DNA of 64,000 bases from contig NZ_BMRC01000013.1 of NCBI RefSeq assembly GCF_014648435.1, positions 62,001 to 126,000 of the forward strand, in the 5' to 3' direction. The position numbers and the translations under genes are program-made. Below, piece after piece: positions 8,183 through 15,858 of this stretch. This DNA is from Nonomuraea spiralis. Its GTDB lineage: Bacteria > Actinomycetota > Actinomycetes > Streptosporangiales > Streptosporangiaceae. The notes under the pieces are model-generated. The model did not search any database. It saw only the letters and a program-made list of their open reading frames with translations, and was not told the origin of the DNA. The first letter of the stretch is position 1. Every line of letters starts with the position of its first letter.

Positions 8183-8964
8183 GCCCGGCTCCTGACCGCC
8201 CACAGGTCGGGGAAGGACGGCGCCAGCGAGGCGCGCAGGTACTCCCCGCCGCTGGAGCCGCCGGTTCCCGGCCGGGCGCCGATGGTGCGTTCGACCATCT
8301 TCAGGTGCCGGTAGCGCCACTCCTGCATGCACTCGTCCAGGTCCACCAGCCGCTCGCAGAGCTGCGCCGCGCCGGTGTCGTCGGTGTAGACGCGCAGCAG
8401 CAGGTCCTGAAGGGCCTCCGACGGTTCCAGCGGCAGCCGTACGTCGCGGTGCAGCCGGTCCTGCGGGACCTCGTAGCCGCGCAGGTAGAGGTAGGTGAGC
8501 AGCGAGTCGTACAGGGTGGGCCTGGACATCGCGGCCTCGATCCGGCCGCGCGCCGGGGTGCCCTCCTGCTGGCCGAGCAGCATGCGCTCGTCCCGCCGGC
8601 CCATGACGGCCTCGATCTCGCGGAACTGCGCCGACTGGAAGCCGCTGCTGGTGCCCAGCTTGCCGCGGAAGGTGGCGAACTGGAACGGTGTCATGGTCTC
8701 CATGACGTCCATCTGGGACACCGCGAGTCTCATCAGCTTCAACGACCGGTGCAAAGTCCGCATGGCGTGCGCGGTGAATCCGCCGGCGAGTTCGAGTTGC
8801 AGCTCGGCGAATTCGTGCAGCAGTTGTTTGAACCACAGTTCGTACACCTGGTGGACGATGATGAACAGGGTCTCGTCATGGCTCTCGGAAACCGGCCGCT
8901 GTGCCTGAAGAATCTCCTCAAGCGCCAGGTACGACGAATACGTAAGAACGGTGTCTTCTCTCAT
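8179..8964 (-). CDS. kynA: tryptophan 2,3-dioxygenase
   Basis: 261 residues. The pocket residues of TDO are visible: His38 and Tyr41 in IVHQVYELWFKQ, Arg100 in FATFRGKL followed by SSGFQS, and the haem ligand His220 in RYRHLKMVERTIG. It converts L-tryptophan to N-formylkynurenine. I chose the ATG at 8964, which gives MREDTVLTYSSYL, the normal beginning of the family; the open frame further upstream is not conserved in character. Its position inside a secondary-metabolite cluster suggests a dedicated supply of anthranilate or kynurenine rather than simple tryptophan catabolism. Confidence 0.9.
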   Translation of the reverse strand: MREDTVLTYSSYLALEEILQAQRPVSESHDETLFIIVHQVYELWFKQLLHEFAELQLELAGGFTAHAMRTLHRSLKLMRLAVSQMDVMETMTPFQFATFRGKLGTSSGFQSAQFREIEAVMGRRDERMLLGQQEGTPARGRIEAAMSRPTLYDSLLTYLYLRGYEVPQDRLHRDVRLPLEPSEALQDLLLRVYTDDTGAAQLCERLVDLDECMQEWRYRHLKMVERTIGARPGTGGSSGGEYLRASLAPSFPDLWAVRSRA

Positions 8965-9203
8965 GGCCTCAACGATGCGCGCCCGCCGGAACGCGGACCA
9001 GGCCATTCCCGGGCAGCTACCTGCCCCGCCGGGACCGCTTCCTGCAATTCCGGAGAAACGCATTCCGGAAGATGTGGAAACGCCCGTCCACCGGCCCGCG
9101 CGATTCAGCACGACACGAGATGCGGCCGCCCGCGACCGCGCGTGACGATGGCGCCGAGGGGGCGCCGAGCCCCATCAGCGAGCGAACTGCGAGGAAACAT
9201 GCC
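8965..9203. promoter_or_regulatory. divergent promoter region with paired ATTCCGGA repeats
   Basis: About 240 bp separate the leftward TDO gene from the rightward acyltransferase. ATTCCGGA occurs at 9047-9054 and again at 9062-9069, and each copy contains the palindrome TCCGGA. The 15-nt spacing between starts is about one and a half helical turns. This could be a tandem operator; no -35/-10 assignment is secure. Confidence 0.35.
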
Positions 9204-10487
9204 ATGACCTCACCGGAGATCATCAAGAGGGGCGGCGACGGTAAAAGGGCCCCTCGGCTCGACGGGCTGCGCGGATATCTGGCGCTGGGCGTGATCGTCG
9301 TGCACGTGGCCTTCGCCGCCGGCGTCATCGGCTTCTACGACAAACCGGCCGTCGGCATCTGGCCCGTGCTCATCCAGGGTCTCAACGTGCTGCTGCCGCC
9401 CTTTTTCGTGATGTCCGGCCTGCTGCTGTACCGGCCGTTCGCCAGGGCCACGATCGTCGGCACGCCGCGCCCGGAGATCAAGGGCTACCTGATCAAGCGC
9501 ATGCTGCGGATCCTGCCCGCGTACTGGCTGGTGGCCGTGGCGGCGCTGCTGCTGCTCAACCTCAAGAGCGTGGACGGCCCCTGGTACGTCCTCAGCCCCC
9601 TGCTGCTCACGCACTACTACGTGCCGGGCCCCGAGGCGGGCTACGCCGGCCTTGAGCCCACCTGGACCGTCCCCGCCGAGGTCACCTTCTACCTGGCGCT
9701 GCCGATCCTGGCCTGGATCTTCGACCGGTACGCCAGGAAGGGCGCCGACCCCGGCGCGAAGGCCCGCCGCCTGCTGGTCCCGCTGGGCGTCTTCGTGCTC
9801 GTCGGCCTGGCCTGGACCGCGTACACGCACCTGGAGTCGATGGGCCCGTTCCCGTACGAGTACTTCTGGGTGATCGGCTTCACCGGCTTCCTGGCCATCG
9901 GCATGGGCCTGGCGATCCTGTCGGCGTACGCGGAGGCCAAGGACACCACACCGGCCTTCTACCGCCTGGTGGCCCGCCGGCCGCTGCTGTTCTGGCTCGG
10001 CGCGGCCGTCGTGTACGTGATCAACTGCATCCGGCCGTTCGGCAAGCCCGGCATGGCCGACTACGCCACGGTGCCCGAGGCCATGGCCGAGATGGTGTTG
10101 TTCCTGATCTTCGCGCTGCTGGTCATCGCGCCGGTGGTGGTGCCCGGGGTGCACTCGAGGGTCATCGACGCGGTGCTCACCAACCGCCCGATGCGCTTCT
10201 TCGGCCGCATCTCCTACGGCGTCTATCTGTGGCACTTCATCCTGCAGTACCTGTGGCTGCAGAACGGCAGCATCTTCGGCGCGGCGCCGGTGCCGATGCC
10301 GGTGGTGATGGGCAAGTCCGGCTTCTGGGAGCTGCTGGCGGTCGTGCTCGTGGGCACGGTGGCCGTGGCGACGGTCAGCTACTACCTGGTCGAGCTGCCC
10401 GCGATGCGGCTGCGTGAGCGCCTGGTCGCCCGCCGTCCCGCCGTCCCGCACGAGCAGACCCCCGAAACCCCCCGCGTCCCGGTCTGA
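9204..10487 (+). CDS. integral membrane acyltransferase (acyltransferase 3 family)
   Basis: 427 residues with about ten hydrophobic segments. The N-terminal RLDGLRGYLALGVIVVHV block holds the conserved RxxxR-type Arg and His of acyltransferase-3 enzymes, and ISYGVYLWHF near the C-terminus is the other family signature. These proteins O-acylate sugars, glycans or antibiotics in the membrane. The ATG at 9204 follows GAGG by 9 nt. In this cluster it could acylate the deoxysugar; equally it may modify cell-surface glycans. Confidence 0.8.
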   Translation: MTSPEIIKRGGDGKRAPRLDGLRGYLALGVIVVHVAFAAGVIGFYDKPAVGIWPVLIQGLNVLLPPFFVMSGLLLYRPFARATIVGTPRPEIKGYLIKRMLRILPAYWLVAVAALLLLNLKSVDGPWYVLSPLLLTHYYVPGPEAGYAGLEPTWTVPAEVTFYLALPILAWIFDRYARKGADPGAKARRLLVPLGVFVLVGLAWTAYTHLESMGPFPYEYFWVIGFTGFLAIGMGLAILSAYAEAKDTTPAFYRLVARRPLLFWLGAAVVYVINCIRPFGKPGMADYATVPEAMAEMVLFLIFALLVIAPVVVPGVHSRVIDAVLTNRPMRFFGRISYGVYLWHFILQYLWLQNGSIFGAAPVPMPVVMGKSGFWELLAVVLVGTVAVATVSYYLVELPAMRLRERLVARRPAVPHEQTPETPRVPV

Positions 10488-10552
10488 CCCCCGCCCCGCC
10501 GTCGGCCGCACGACCTGCGGCGGGCGGGGAGGAGCCAGGCCCCGGAAAGCTG

Positions 10553-10585
10553 ACAGCCGGCGCGTCCCGTGGACGCGCCGGCTGT
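10553..10585. terminator. bidirectional hairpin terminator
   Basis: A perfect 15-bp inverted repeat (10553-10567 / 10571-10585) with a 3-nt loop lies between the convergent acyltransferase and DUF1579-like genes. Confidence 0.8.
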
Positions 10586-10605
10586 CCCCGTCGGTGGGTA
10601 CGCGG

Positions 10606-11058
10606 TCAGCCCGCGCGGGTCATGGTGGCCTCGTAGCCGCCCCCCGGCCACTCCCAGCGGCCGCTGATGGTCCGGCCGTCCTCGCTGAGGGCGCCGCTGA
10701 ACCCGGCCGGCGACCCCTCCGCGCCGAACCAGATGTTGAGGTCGCGCCCGTCGAGCTTCCACACGTACGTGAAGGAGTTGCCGGTGCTGTCGAAGTAGTG
10801 CGACCGCAGCGTCCCGCTCTCGGGGTCGTGGCCGATGTACTCCACGCCGTTCATCGTGGCGCCGCCGTGGTCCATCTCGACGCGCTGGACGAGGAAGAAG
10901 CCGCCGTCCATCCACTCGAAGGCGAGCCGTCCGCCGGTCGCCTCGCCGGTGCCGAAGTCCTTGCCCGTCATCTCCCAGGTCCCGACCAGCGGTTGCAGGG
11001 TCTGGAGCGAGGGGTCGGGGGTGGGGAGCAGGTTCTGCGGGTTGGCGGTCTCTGTCAT
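10606..11058 (-). CDS. DUF1579-like lipocalin-fold protein
   Basis: 150 residues, cytosolic, no signal peptide. The pattern LQPLVGTWEMTGKDF, then YIGHDPESGTLRSHYFDS and GRWEWPGGGYEATMTR, matches DUF1579 / THAP4-like small beta-barrels whose function is mostly unknown. A GGAGGG site lies just before the ATG. It is followed by a DoxX gene in the same direction, a common pairing of small stress-related proteins. A link to the metabolite cluster is not evident. Confidence 0.65.
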   Translation of the reverse strand: MTETANPQNLLPTPDPSLQTLQPLVGTWEMTGKDFGTGEATGGRLAFEWMDGGFFLVQRVEMDHGGATMNGVEYIGHDPESGTLRSHYFDSTGNSFTYVWKLDGRDLNIWFGAEGSPAGFSGALSEDGRTISGRWEWPGGGYEATMTRAG

Positions 11059-11125
11059 GTTCCCTCCACGGATGTGAGACAGGTCGATGCCCGGTACGCG
11101 GATCGCGTACCGGGCGAAGGGGAGA

Positions 11126-11533
11126 TCACTTGGCGCCGAAGAACGCCTTGACGCGGGACCAGCGGCCCCAGACGACCAGGGCCAGGACCACCAGCAGGAC
11201 GGCCTCGATCACGGGCACGCCGCCCAGGGCGATCGCGTTGGTCCCGGCCGCGCCGATCAGCAGGCCGATCAGCGCGAGCGCGGCCACGCCGCTCAGGCGC
11301 GGGATCAGTAACCCGATCGCGCCGGCGACCTCCAGGACGCCGACCGCGAACCGGAACCACTGGCCGGCGCCGATGGTCTCGAACATCTCGACCATGGTGG
11401 GGTCCCCGGCGAGCTTGAGCACGCCGCCCAGGCCGATCTGGAACGCCAGGAGGACCTGGGCGACCCAGAGTGCGATGTTGACGCCGCGACCGGTGGACCG
11501 GCCGACGGCGGTGGTGCTGTTCGTGGTGCTCAT
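11126..11533 (-). CDS. DoxX-family membrane protein
   Basis: 135 residues with four predicted membrane helices: NIALWVAQVLLAFQIGLGGVLK, FAVGVLEVAGAIGLLIP, VAALALIGLLIGAAG and VIEAVLLVVLALVVW. The layout fits DoxX/MauE-like proteins, which take part in membrane redox processes. The start is ATG with a GGAGGG ribosome site. It lies 18 nt beyond the stop of the multicopper oxidase gene in the same direction, so the two may be co-transcribed. Confidence 0.75.
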   Translation of the reverse strand: MSTTNSTTAVGRSTGRGVNIALWVAQVLLAFQIGLGGVLKLAGDPTMVEMFETIGAGQWFRFAVGVLEVAGAIGLLIPRLSGVAALALIGLLIGAAGTNAIALGGVPVIEAVLLVVLALVVWGRWSRVKAFFGAK

Positions 11534-11551
11534 GCAGTCCCTCCTTGGGAG

Positions 11552-13036
11552 CTAGCTGACGATCTCCATCTGGCCCATCATCCCGATGGCCGAGTGCTCC
11601 AACATGTGACAGTGATAGACGTATCGCCCCAGGTAGTCGGCGAAGCTGGCCTGGAAGCGCACGGTCTCGCCCGGCTGGATGAGCACCGTGTCCTTCCAGC
11701 CCGCCTCACCGGGCAGCGGGGCCTTGCCGTCCCGGTCCAGGATCCTGAACTGGGCCAGGTGGGTGTGGAAGTTGTGCGGGACGCCGAAGCCCGACCCGCC
11801 GACGTTCGTGTCGGAGTTGGTGACCTCCCAGACCTCGCTGGATCCGCGCCTGACCTGCATGTCGACCCGGTTGGGGTCGAACGCCTGGTTGTTGATCAGG
11901 GCCTGGATGTTGACCGGGTCCAGGCTGAGGGTGAGCTGCCTGGTCTGCGTGGCCGCGGCCAGCGGGACCATGGCGCGCAGCCGGTCGGGCACGCGGCTGC
12001 GGTCGAGGGCCCGGCGCTCGACGTCGAACCGGAGCACGGGCCCGCTCACGTCCTCCAGGGTCACCTGCGTGCCCAGCGGGTACGCGCCGAAGTCGATCAC
12101 GACCTCGGCCCGCTCGCCCGAGGAGAGCACCAGCTTGTTCGTCGGCACCGGCGCCGGCAGCAGCCCGCAGTCGGTGGCGATCTGCGTCATCTGGGCGCCG
12201 TTGCCCAGGGACAGCTCGAAGATCCGGTGCGCGGAGCCGTTGAGCAGGCGCAGCCGGTACTTGCGGGCCGCGACCTTGAAGTAGGGCTGGGACTTGCCGT
12301 TGGCCATGAGCGTCGGCCGGTTGTAGGGGTCGGCCGGGTCGAAGACGAGCCCGCCCTGGTCGTCGAAGAGCGCGTCGCGCAGCAGGATCGGCACGTCGTA
12401 GGCCCCGGACGGCAGGCCGAGCTGCTGCTCGTCGGTGCCCTCGACCAGGTAGAAGCCGTGCATGCCGCGATAGACGTGCTCGGCCTCCATGTGGTGGGTG
12501 TGGTCGTGGTACCACAGGGTCGCGCCGGCCTGGTTGTTCGGATAGTCGTAGGTCTTCGACTTGCCGTTGGCGATCAGGTCCATCGGGTAGCCGTCGCTGG
12601 CGGCCGGCACGCGGCCGCCGTGCAGGTGCACGTTCGCCTCGTGGCCGAGCTTGTTGTCGAAGGTGACCAGCGCCCGGCGGCCCTGGCGGACGCGGATGGT
12701 GGGGGCGGTGAACTGGCCGCCGTACGTCAGCACGGGGGTGCTCACCCCCGGCAGGATCTCGGTGGTCGACGGCTGGATGGACAGCCGGTAGAAGTCGATG
12801 CCGGGCAGCGTGGCCACGGGGGCCAGCACCGGCGGCAGCGGCATCGCCACGCTGAACGGCGCCACGCTGGCGCCGGTACGGACCGCGGGGACGCGGCCGC
12901 CGTGGTCGTGCATGCGCATCATGTTCTGCGCCTGCGCCTGCTGCTCCGGCTCGCCCAACAGCCCGCGGGTCACCGGGGCCAGTGCGGCGCCTCCTGCCAG
13001 GCCACCGAGAACGATCAAACGCCGTCGGCTCAACAT
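11552..13036 (-). CDS. multicopper oxidase (laccase/CotA-like), probably Tat-exported
   Basis: About 494 residues. All four copper-ligand clusters are readable: NVHLHGG, LWYHDHTHH, HNFHTHLAQF and the C-terminal YHCHMLEHSAIGMM, with the last Met as the type 1 axial ligand. The N-terminus MLSRRRLIVLGGLAGGAALAP is a twin-arginine-like signal. I prefer the ATG at 13036 because GGGAG lies 9 nt before it; an ATG at 13051 would add five residues. It probably oxidises phenols or Cu(I) outside the membrane. Phenoxazinone synthase is also a multicopper oxidase acting on 3-hydroxyanthranilates, but this protein is shorter and secreted, so I do not assign that role. Confidence 0.88.
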   Translation of the reverse strand: MLSRRRLIVLGGLAGGAALAPVTRGLLGEPEQQAQAQNMMRMHDHGGRVPAVRTGASVAPFSVAMPLPPVLAPVATLPGIDFYRLSIQPSTTEILPGVSTPVLTYGGQFTAPTIRVRQGRRALVTFDNKLGHEANVHLHGGRVPAASDGYPMDLIANGKSKTYDYPNNQAGATLWYHDHTHHMEAEHVYRGMHGFYLVEGTDEQQLGLPSGAYDVPILLRDALFDDQGGLVFDPADPYNRPTLMANGKSQPYFKVAARKYRLRLLNGSAHRIFELSLGNGAQMTQIATDCGLLPAPVPTNKLVLSSGERAEVVIDFGAYPLGTQVTLEDVSGPVLRFDVERRALDRSRVPDRLRAMVPLAAATQTRQLTLSLDPVNIQALINNQAFDPNRVDMQVRRGSSEVWEVTNSDTNVGGSGFGVPHNFHTHLAQFRILDRDGKAPLPGEAGWKDTVLIQPGETVRFQASFADYLGRYVYHCHMLEHSAIGMMGQMEIVS

Positions 13037-13143
13037 AGGGGGAACTCCCATCGGATTTCGGAGTCGCCATGTCCGAGCGTGGCATCGCCCGCCGGCACGG
13101 TCTTCTTCTGGATTGCTCACTTCACGGCCGGATGCCGTGGGAG

Positions 13144-13163
13144 CCGCCGCCGGGAGGCGGCGG
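13144..13163. terminator. short GC hairpin
   Basis: 8-bp arms (13144-13151 / 13156-13163) with a GGGA loop lie just downstream of the solute-binding-like gene on the minus strand. It may terminate that gene before the oxidase gene. Confidence 0.45.
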
Positions 13164-13167
13164 TCGT

Positions 13168-14490
13168 TCAGCCCACGGACAGGCGCTGTGGGGTGCGCCC
13201 GCCGAGGCAGTCGGCGTTGTAGGCGTCGAGCAGGCCCTGCGCCCGCCGCGACGCCTCGGCGAAGCAGTCGTCGGGGTCGGCGCCGTCCAGCACCCGGGCC
13301 ATGGCCCCGGTCATCAGGTCCTGGATCCCGGCGAAGTCCCCGAGCACCGCGCCCAGCGCCGCCGGGGAGCCGTCGGCCGCGCGGAGCTGGGCGGTCGCGG
13401 CCCGGTGCACCGGGTGCCGGTCGAACCAGCCCTCGCCCTCCAGCAGCCCGGCCGCGGCCCGGGTGACCGGCAGGAAGCCGGCGGCCCGGTGCCACTGCGC
13501 CGCGTTGCCCGCGCTGAGCAGGTGCTGGACGAACGCCAGCGCGCCGTCCCGCCGCTCCGCGGGCAGCCCGTCGGTCAGCCAGAGCGCCTGACCGGAGACC
13601 AGGTGCCCGGCGCGGGGCAGGCTCTCGTTGTGCGGCAGCGGGCTCGCCGTCACCTCGAACCCGGCCGCCCGCCCGTGCTCGGCGATCATGCCGGCCACGA
13701 CGGACGACACGATCGTGAACGCCACCCGCTGCTCGCCGAAGGCCCCCAGCGAAGGACCCCAGTCGCCGGGCTCGCCCGCGCGCAGGTAGTGGCCCTCGGC
13801 GTGCAGGCGGCGCCACCAGGTGACGTAGGCCAGCAGCTCCTTGGAGGCGAGGTCGACCCGTCCGGCCCGCCCGGAGCGGCCGTTGCCGTGGTCGGCCAGC
13901 AGCCCGCCCTGCCCGGCGACGGCCTGCTGGAACAGCCAGCCGTGGTTGGCCCAGGAGACGCCGTGCGACGGGCCGCCGGGCAGCGCCCGTACGGCGGCGC
14001 AGGCGCGCTCAAGCTCCTCCCAGGTGGCCGGCGGCGCGTCGATCCCGGCCGCGCGGAGCAGGGTGGCGTTGCTGAGCAACACCGCCGTGGTCGCCGTCGC
14101 GGGCGCGGCGACCAGTTCGCCCTGATAGGTGTAGTGGCCGCGTACGGCCGGTTCGAGGTCGGCGAGCACGACCGGCTCGCCGAGGATCTCCGCGCGGCCC
14201 CCGACGGCGCGTTCGATCGGGACGAACAGCGGCGCGCCGGAGCGCGACCGGGTGTCGAGCGCCAGCCGGGTGGCGGTGGCGTAGTACTCCGCCAGGTCCG
14301 GCGGCTCGCCGCGGCCGGCCGCGCGGGCCACCTCGGCGGGCAGCTCGCGGAAACCGTGCCCGGTGAGCTCGATGCGGAGGCCGGGGTGCGCGGCCTCGAA
14401 GTCGTCGGCCATCCTCCTGATCGGGCCCAGGTAGTCCGGCAGGGGATGCTCGGCGATCCAGACGCTGATGACCGTTCTCATTCGCCTCAT
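13168..14490 (-). CDS. extracellular solute-binding-protein-like (family 1), no signal peptide seen
   Basis: About 440 residues. The segments MADDFEAAHPGLRIEL, LPAEVARAAGRGEPPDLAEYY, PATWEELERACAAVRAL and GVSWANHGWLFQQAVAGQGG match the two-lobed sugar-type binding proteins of ABC importers. Such proteins normally start with a lipoprotein signal and a lipobox Cys. Here both usable starts (ATG 14490, ATG 14481) lead directly into the first beta strand, and no permease or ATPase gene is adjacent. It may be an intracellular binding protein or a gene that lost its export signal. It is divergent to the halogenase operon and shares about 140 bp of promoter region with it. Confidence 0.7.
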   Translation of the reverse strand: MRRMRTVISVWIAEHPLPDYLGPIRRMADDFEAAHPGLRIELTGHGFRELPAEVARAAGRGEPPDLAEYYATATRLALDTRSRSGAPLFVPIERAVGGRAEILGEPVVLADLEPAVRGHYTYQGELVAAPATATTAVLLSNATLLRAAGIDAPPATWEELERACAAVRALPGGPSHGVSWANHGWLFQQAVAGQGGLLADHGNGRSGRAGRVDLASKELLAYVTWWRRLHAEGHYLRAGEPGDWGPSLGAFGEQRVAFTIVSSVVAGMIAEHGRAAGFEVTASPLPHNESLPRAGHLVSGQALWLTDGLPAERRDGALAFVQHLLSAGNAAQWHRAAGFLPVTRAAAGLLEGEGWFDRHPVHRAATAQLRAADGSPAALGAVLGDFAGIQDLMTGAMARVLDGADPDDCFAEASRRAQGLLDAYNADCLGGRTPQRLSVG

Positions 14491-14629
14491 GATGAACGCG
14501 GCCACCCCGCCGCACATCTTGTGAAATGCGGTGTTTCGTGAGCTCAGACAGCAATTCAAAGGATGTGGGCGCCGCGACGTGAATGTGACCCTGACTCCGA
14601 GTCGCAGAGCGGCGAAACGGAGGAACACG
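14491..14629. promoter_or_regulatory. divergent promoter region ahead of the halogenase-glycosylation operon
   Basis: This 139-bp stretch is noticeably less GC-rich around 14,515-14,570 and must carry the promoter for the ten-gene rightward operon that starts at 14,630. I could not define boxes or a palindrome with confidence. Confidence 0.4.
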
Positions 14630-15847
14630 GTGATCAACACTCATGACGAGTTCGACGTTGTCGTGATCGGCGGAGGCCCTGGCGGCTCGGGTACGGCGGG
14701 ACTGCTGGCCCAGCGCGGACACCGGGTGCTGGTGCTGGAACGGGAGAAGTTCCCGCGCTACCACATCGGCGAGTCGCTGATCACAGGATCGATGCCCACG
14801 CTGGAGGAACTGGGGCTGAAGGACAGGCTCGACCAGATGGGGTTCGTCAAGAAGTACGGCGGCACCCTGTTGTGGGGCAGGAACCAGGGCACCTGGGACT
14901 TCCGCTTCGCCGAGGCGTCCAACTACGAGTACGCCTACCAGGTTCGCCGTGCCGACTTCGACTCCCTCCTGCTGGCCAGGGCCAGGGAGCTGGGCGCGAC
15001 GGTGTTCGAGGAGGCCACGGTCAAGGACCTGGAGTTCGAGGGTGAGCGCGTCACCGGCGTCACGTACACGGTGAAGGGCGACGCCGAGCCGCGCACCGCC
15101 CGCTGCCGCCTGCTGATCGACGCCACCGGGCAGCAGCACCTGCTGGCCCGCCGCTTCGACCTCATCGAGTACCACGACGACCTGCGCAACATCGCGGTCT
15201 GGTCGTACTGGCAGGGCTGCAAGCGCTACGGCGGCACCCGCTTCGGCGACACCGTCACCGAGAACCGTCCCGCGGGCTGGTTCTGGTTCATCCCCCTGCA
15301 CGACGGCACGGTGAGCGTCGGCTACGTGACCCCCATCGACGAGTACAAGAAGTCCGGCAAGAGCCTGGAGGACCTGTACGCCTCCGAGCTGGCCGCCGCC
15401 GAGGAGGTCAGGGCCCTGACCGAGGGCGCGACCCGGGTCAGCGGCTTCCGCAGCATCCGCGACTGGTCCTACACCTGCACCAGGTTCCACGGCCCCGGCT
15501 GGGCCTTGGTGGGCGACGCGGCGGCCTTCATCGACCCGCTGCTGTCCACCGGCGTCGGCCTGGCGCTGCGCGGCGCGCACGGGCTGGCCGGCGCGGTGGA
15601 CGAGATCCTGAACGACCCGGCCTCCGAGGAGGCGGTGCTGGCGCGCTACGAGAAGGACTACCGCGAGTTCCTGGACTCCCTGCTGGACTTCGTGCGCTTC
15701 TTCTACGACCGCACCAAGCACAAGGAGGAGTACTGGGACCGGGCCCAGAAGACGCTCGACCCGACCAAGCTCCGCCCCCGGAAGATCGACTTCGCGACGA
15801 TGCTCTCCGGGGTCTCCGGCATCCACGCCATCTTCCACGACGACTGA
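14630..15847 (+). CDS. FADH2-dependent halogenase (carrier-protein-substrate type)
   Basis: 405 residues. The dinucleotide-binding GGGPGGSG is at residues 14-21, EKFPRYHIGESL follows, and the halogenase diagnostic WxWxIP is present as WFWFIP (217-222). GDAAAFIDPLLSTGVGLAL supplies the second FAD contact. The GTG start has GGAGG 6 nt upstream. The family halogenates aromatic rings through hypohalous acid; members such as SgcC3 and CndH act on carrier-bound phenols, which fits the adjacent A-T gene. At 405 residues it is shorter than the 480-530 typical of tryptophan halogenases. A related FAD hydroxylase is the alternative, but the WxWxIP motif argues for halogenation. Confidence 0.8.
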   Translation: MINTHDEFDVVVIGGGPGGSGTAGLLAQRGHRVLVLEREKFPRYHIGESLITGSMPTLEELGLKDRLDQMGFVKKYGGTLLWGRNQGTWDFRFAEASNYEYAYQVRRADFDSLLLARARELGATVFEEATVKDLEFEGERVTGVTYTVKGDAEPRTARCRLLIDATGQQHLLARRFDLIEYHDDLRNIAVWSYWQGCKRYGGTRFGDTVTENRPAGWFWFIPLHDGTVSVGYVTPIDEYKKSGKSLEDLYASELAAAEEVRALTEGATRVSGFRSIRDWSYTCTRFHGPGWALVGDAAAFIDPLLSTGVGLALRGAHGLAGAVDEILNDPASEEAVLARYEKDYREFLDSLLDFVRFFYDRTKHKEEYWDRAQKTLDPTKLRPRKIDFATMLSGVSGIHAIFHDD

Positions 15848-15858
15848 GGAACCTGCTG

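Noticed and set aside
11552..13036. Assignment as phenoxazinone synthase acting on 3-hydroxyanthranilate from the kynurenine genes
   Set aside because: The protein is about 494 residues and carries an export signal, while phenoxazinone synthase is larger and cytosolic. Context alone is too weak.
11552..13816. Extension of the multicopper oxidase to a 754-residue protein
   Set aside because: The upstream part overlaps the solute-binding-like gene and is Arg/Ala/Gly-rich without features; a Tat-type signal starts at 13036.
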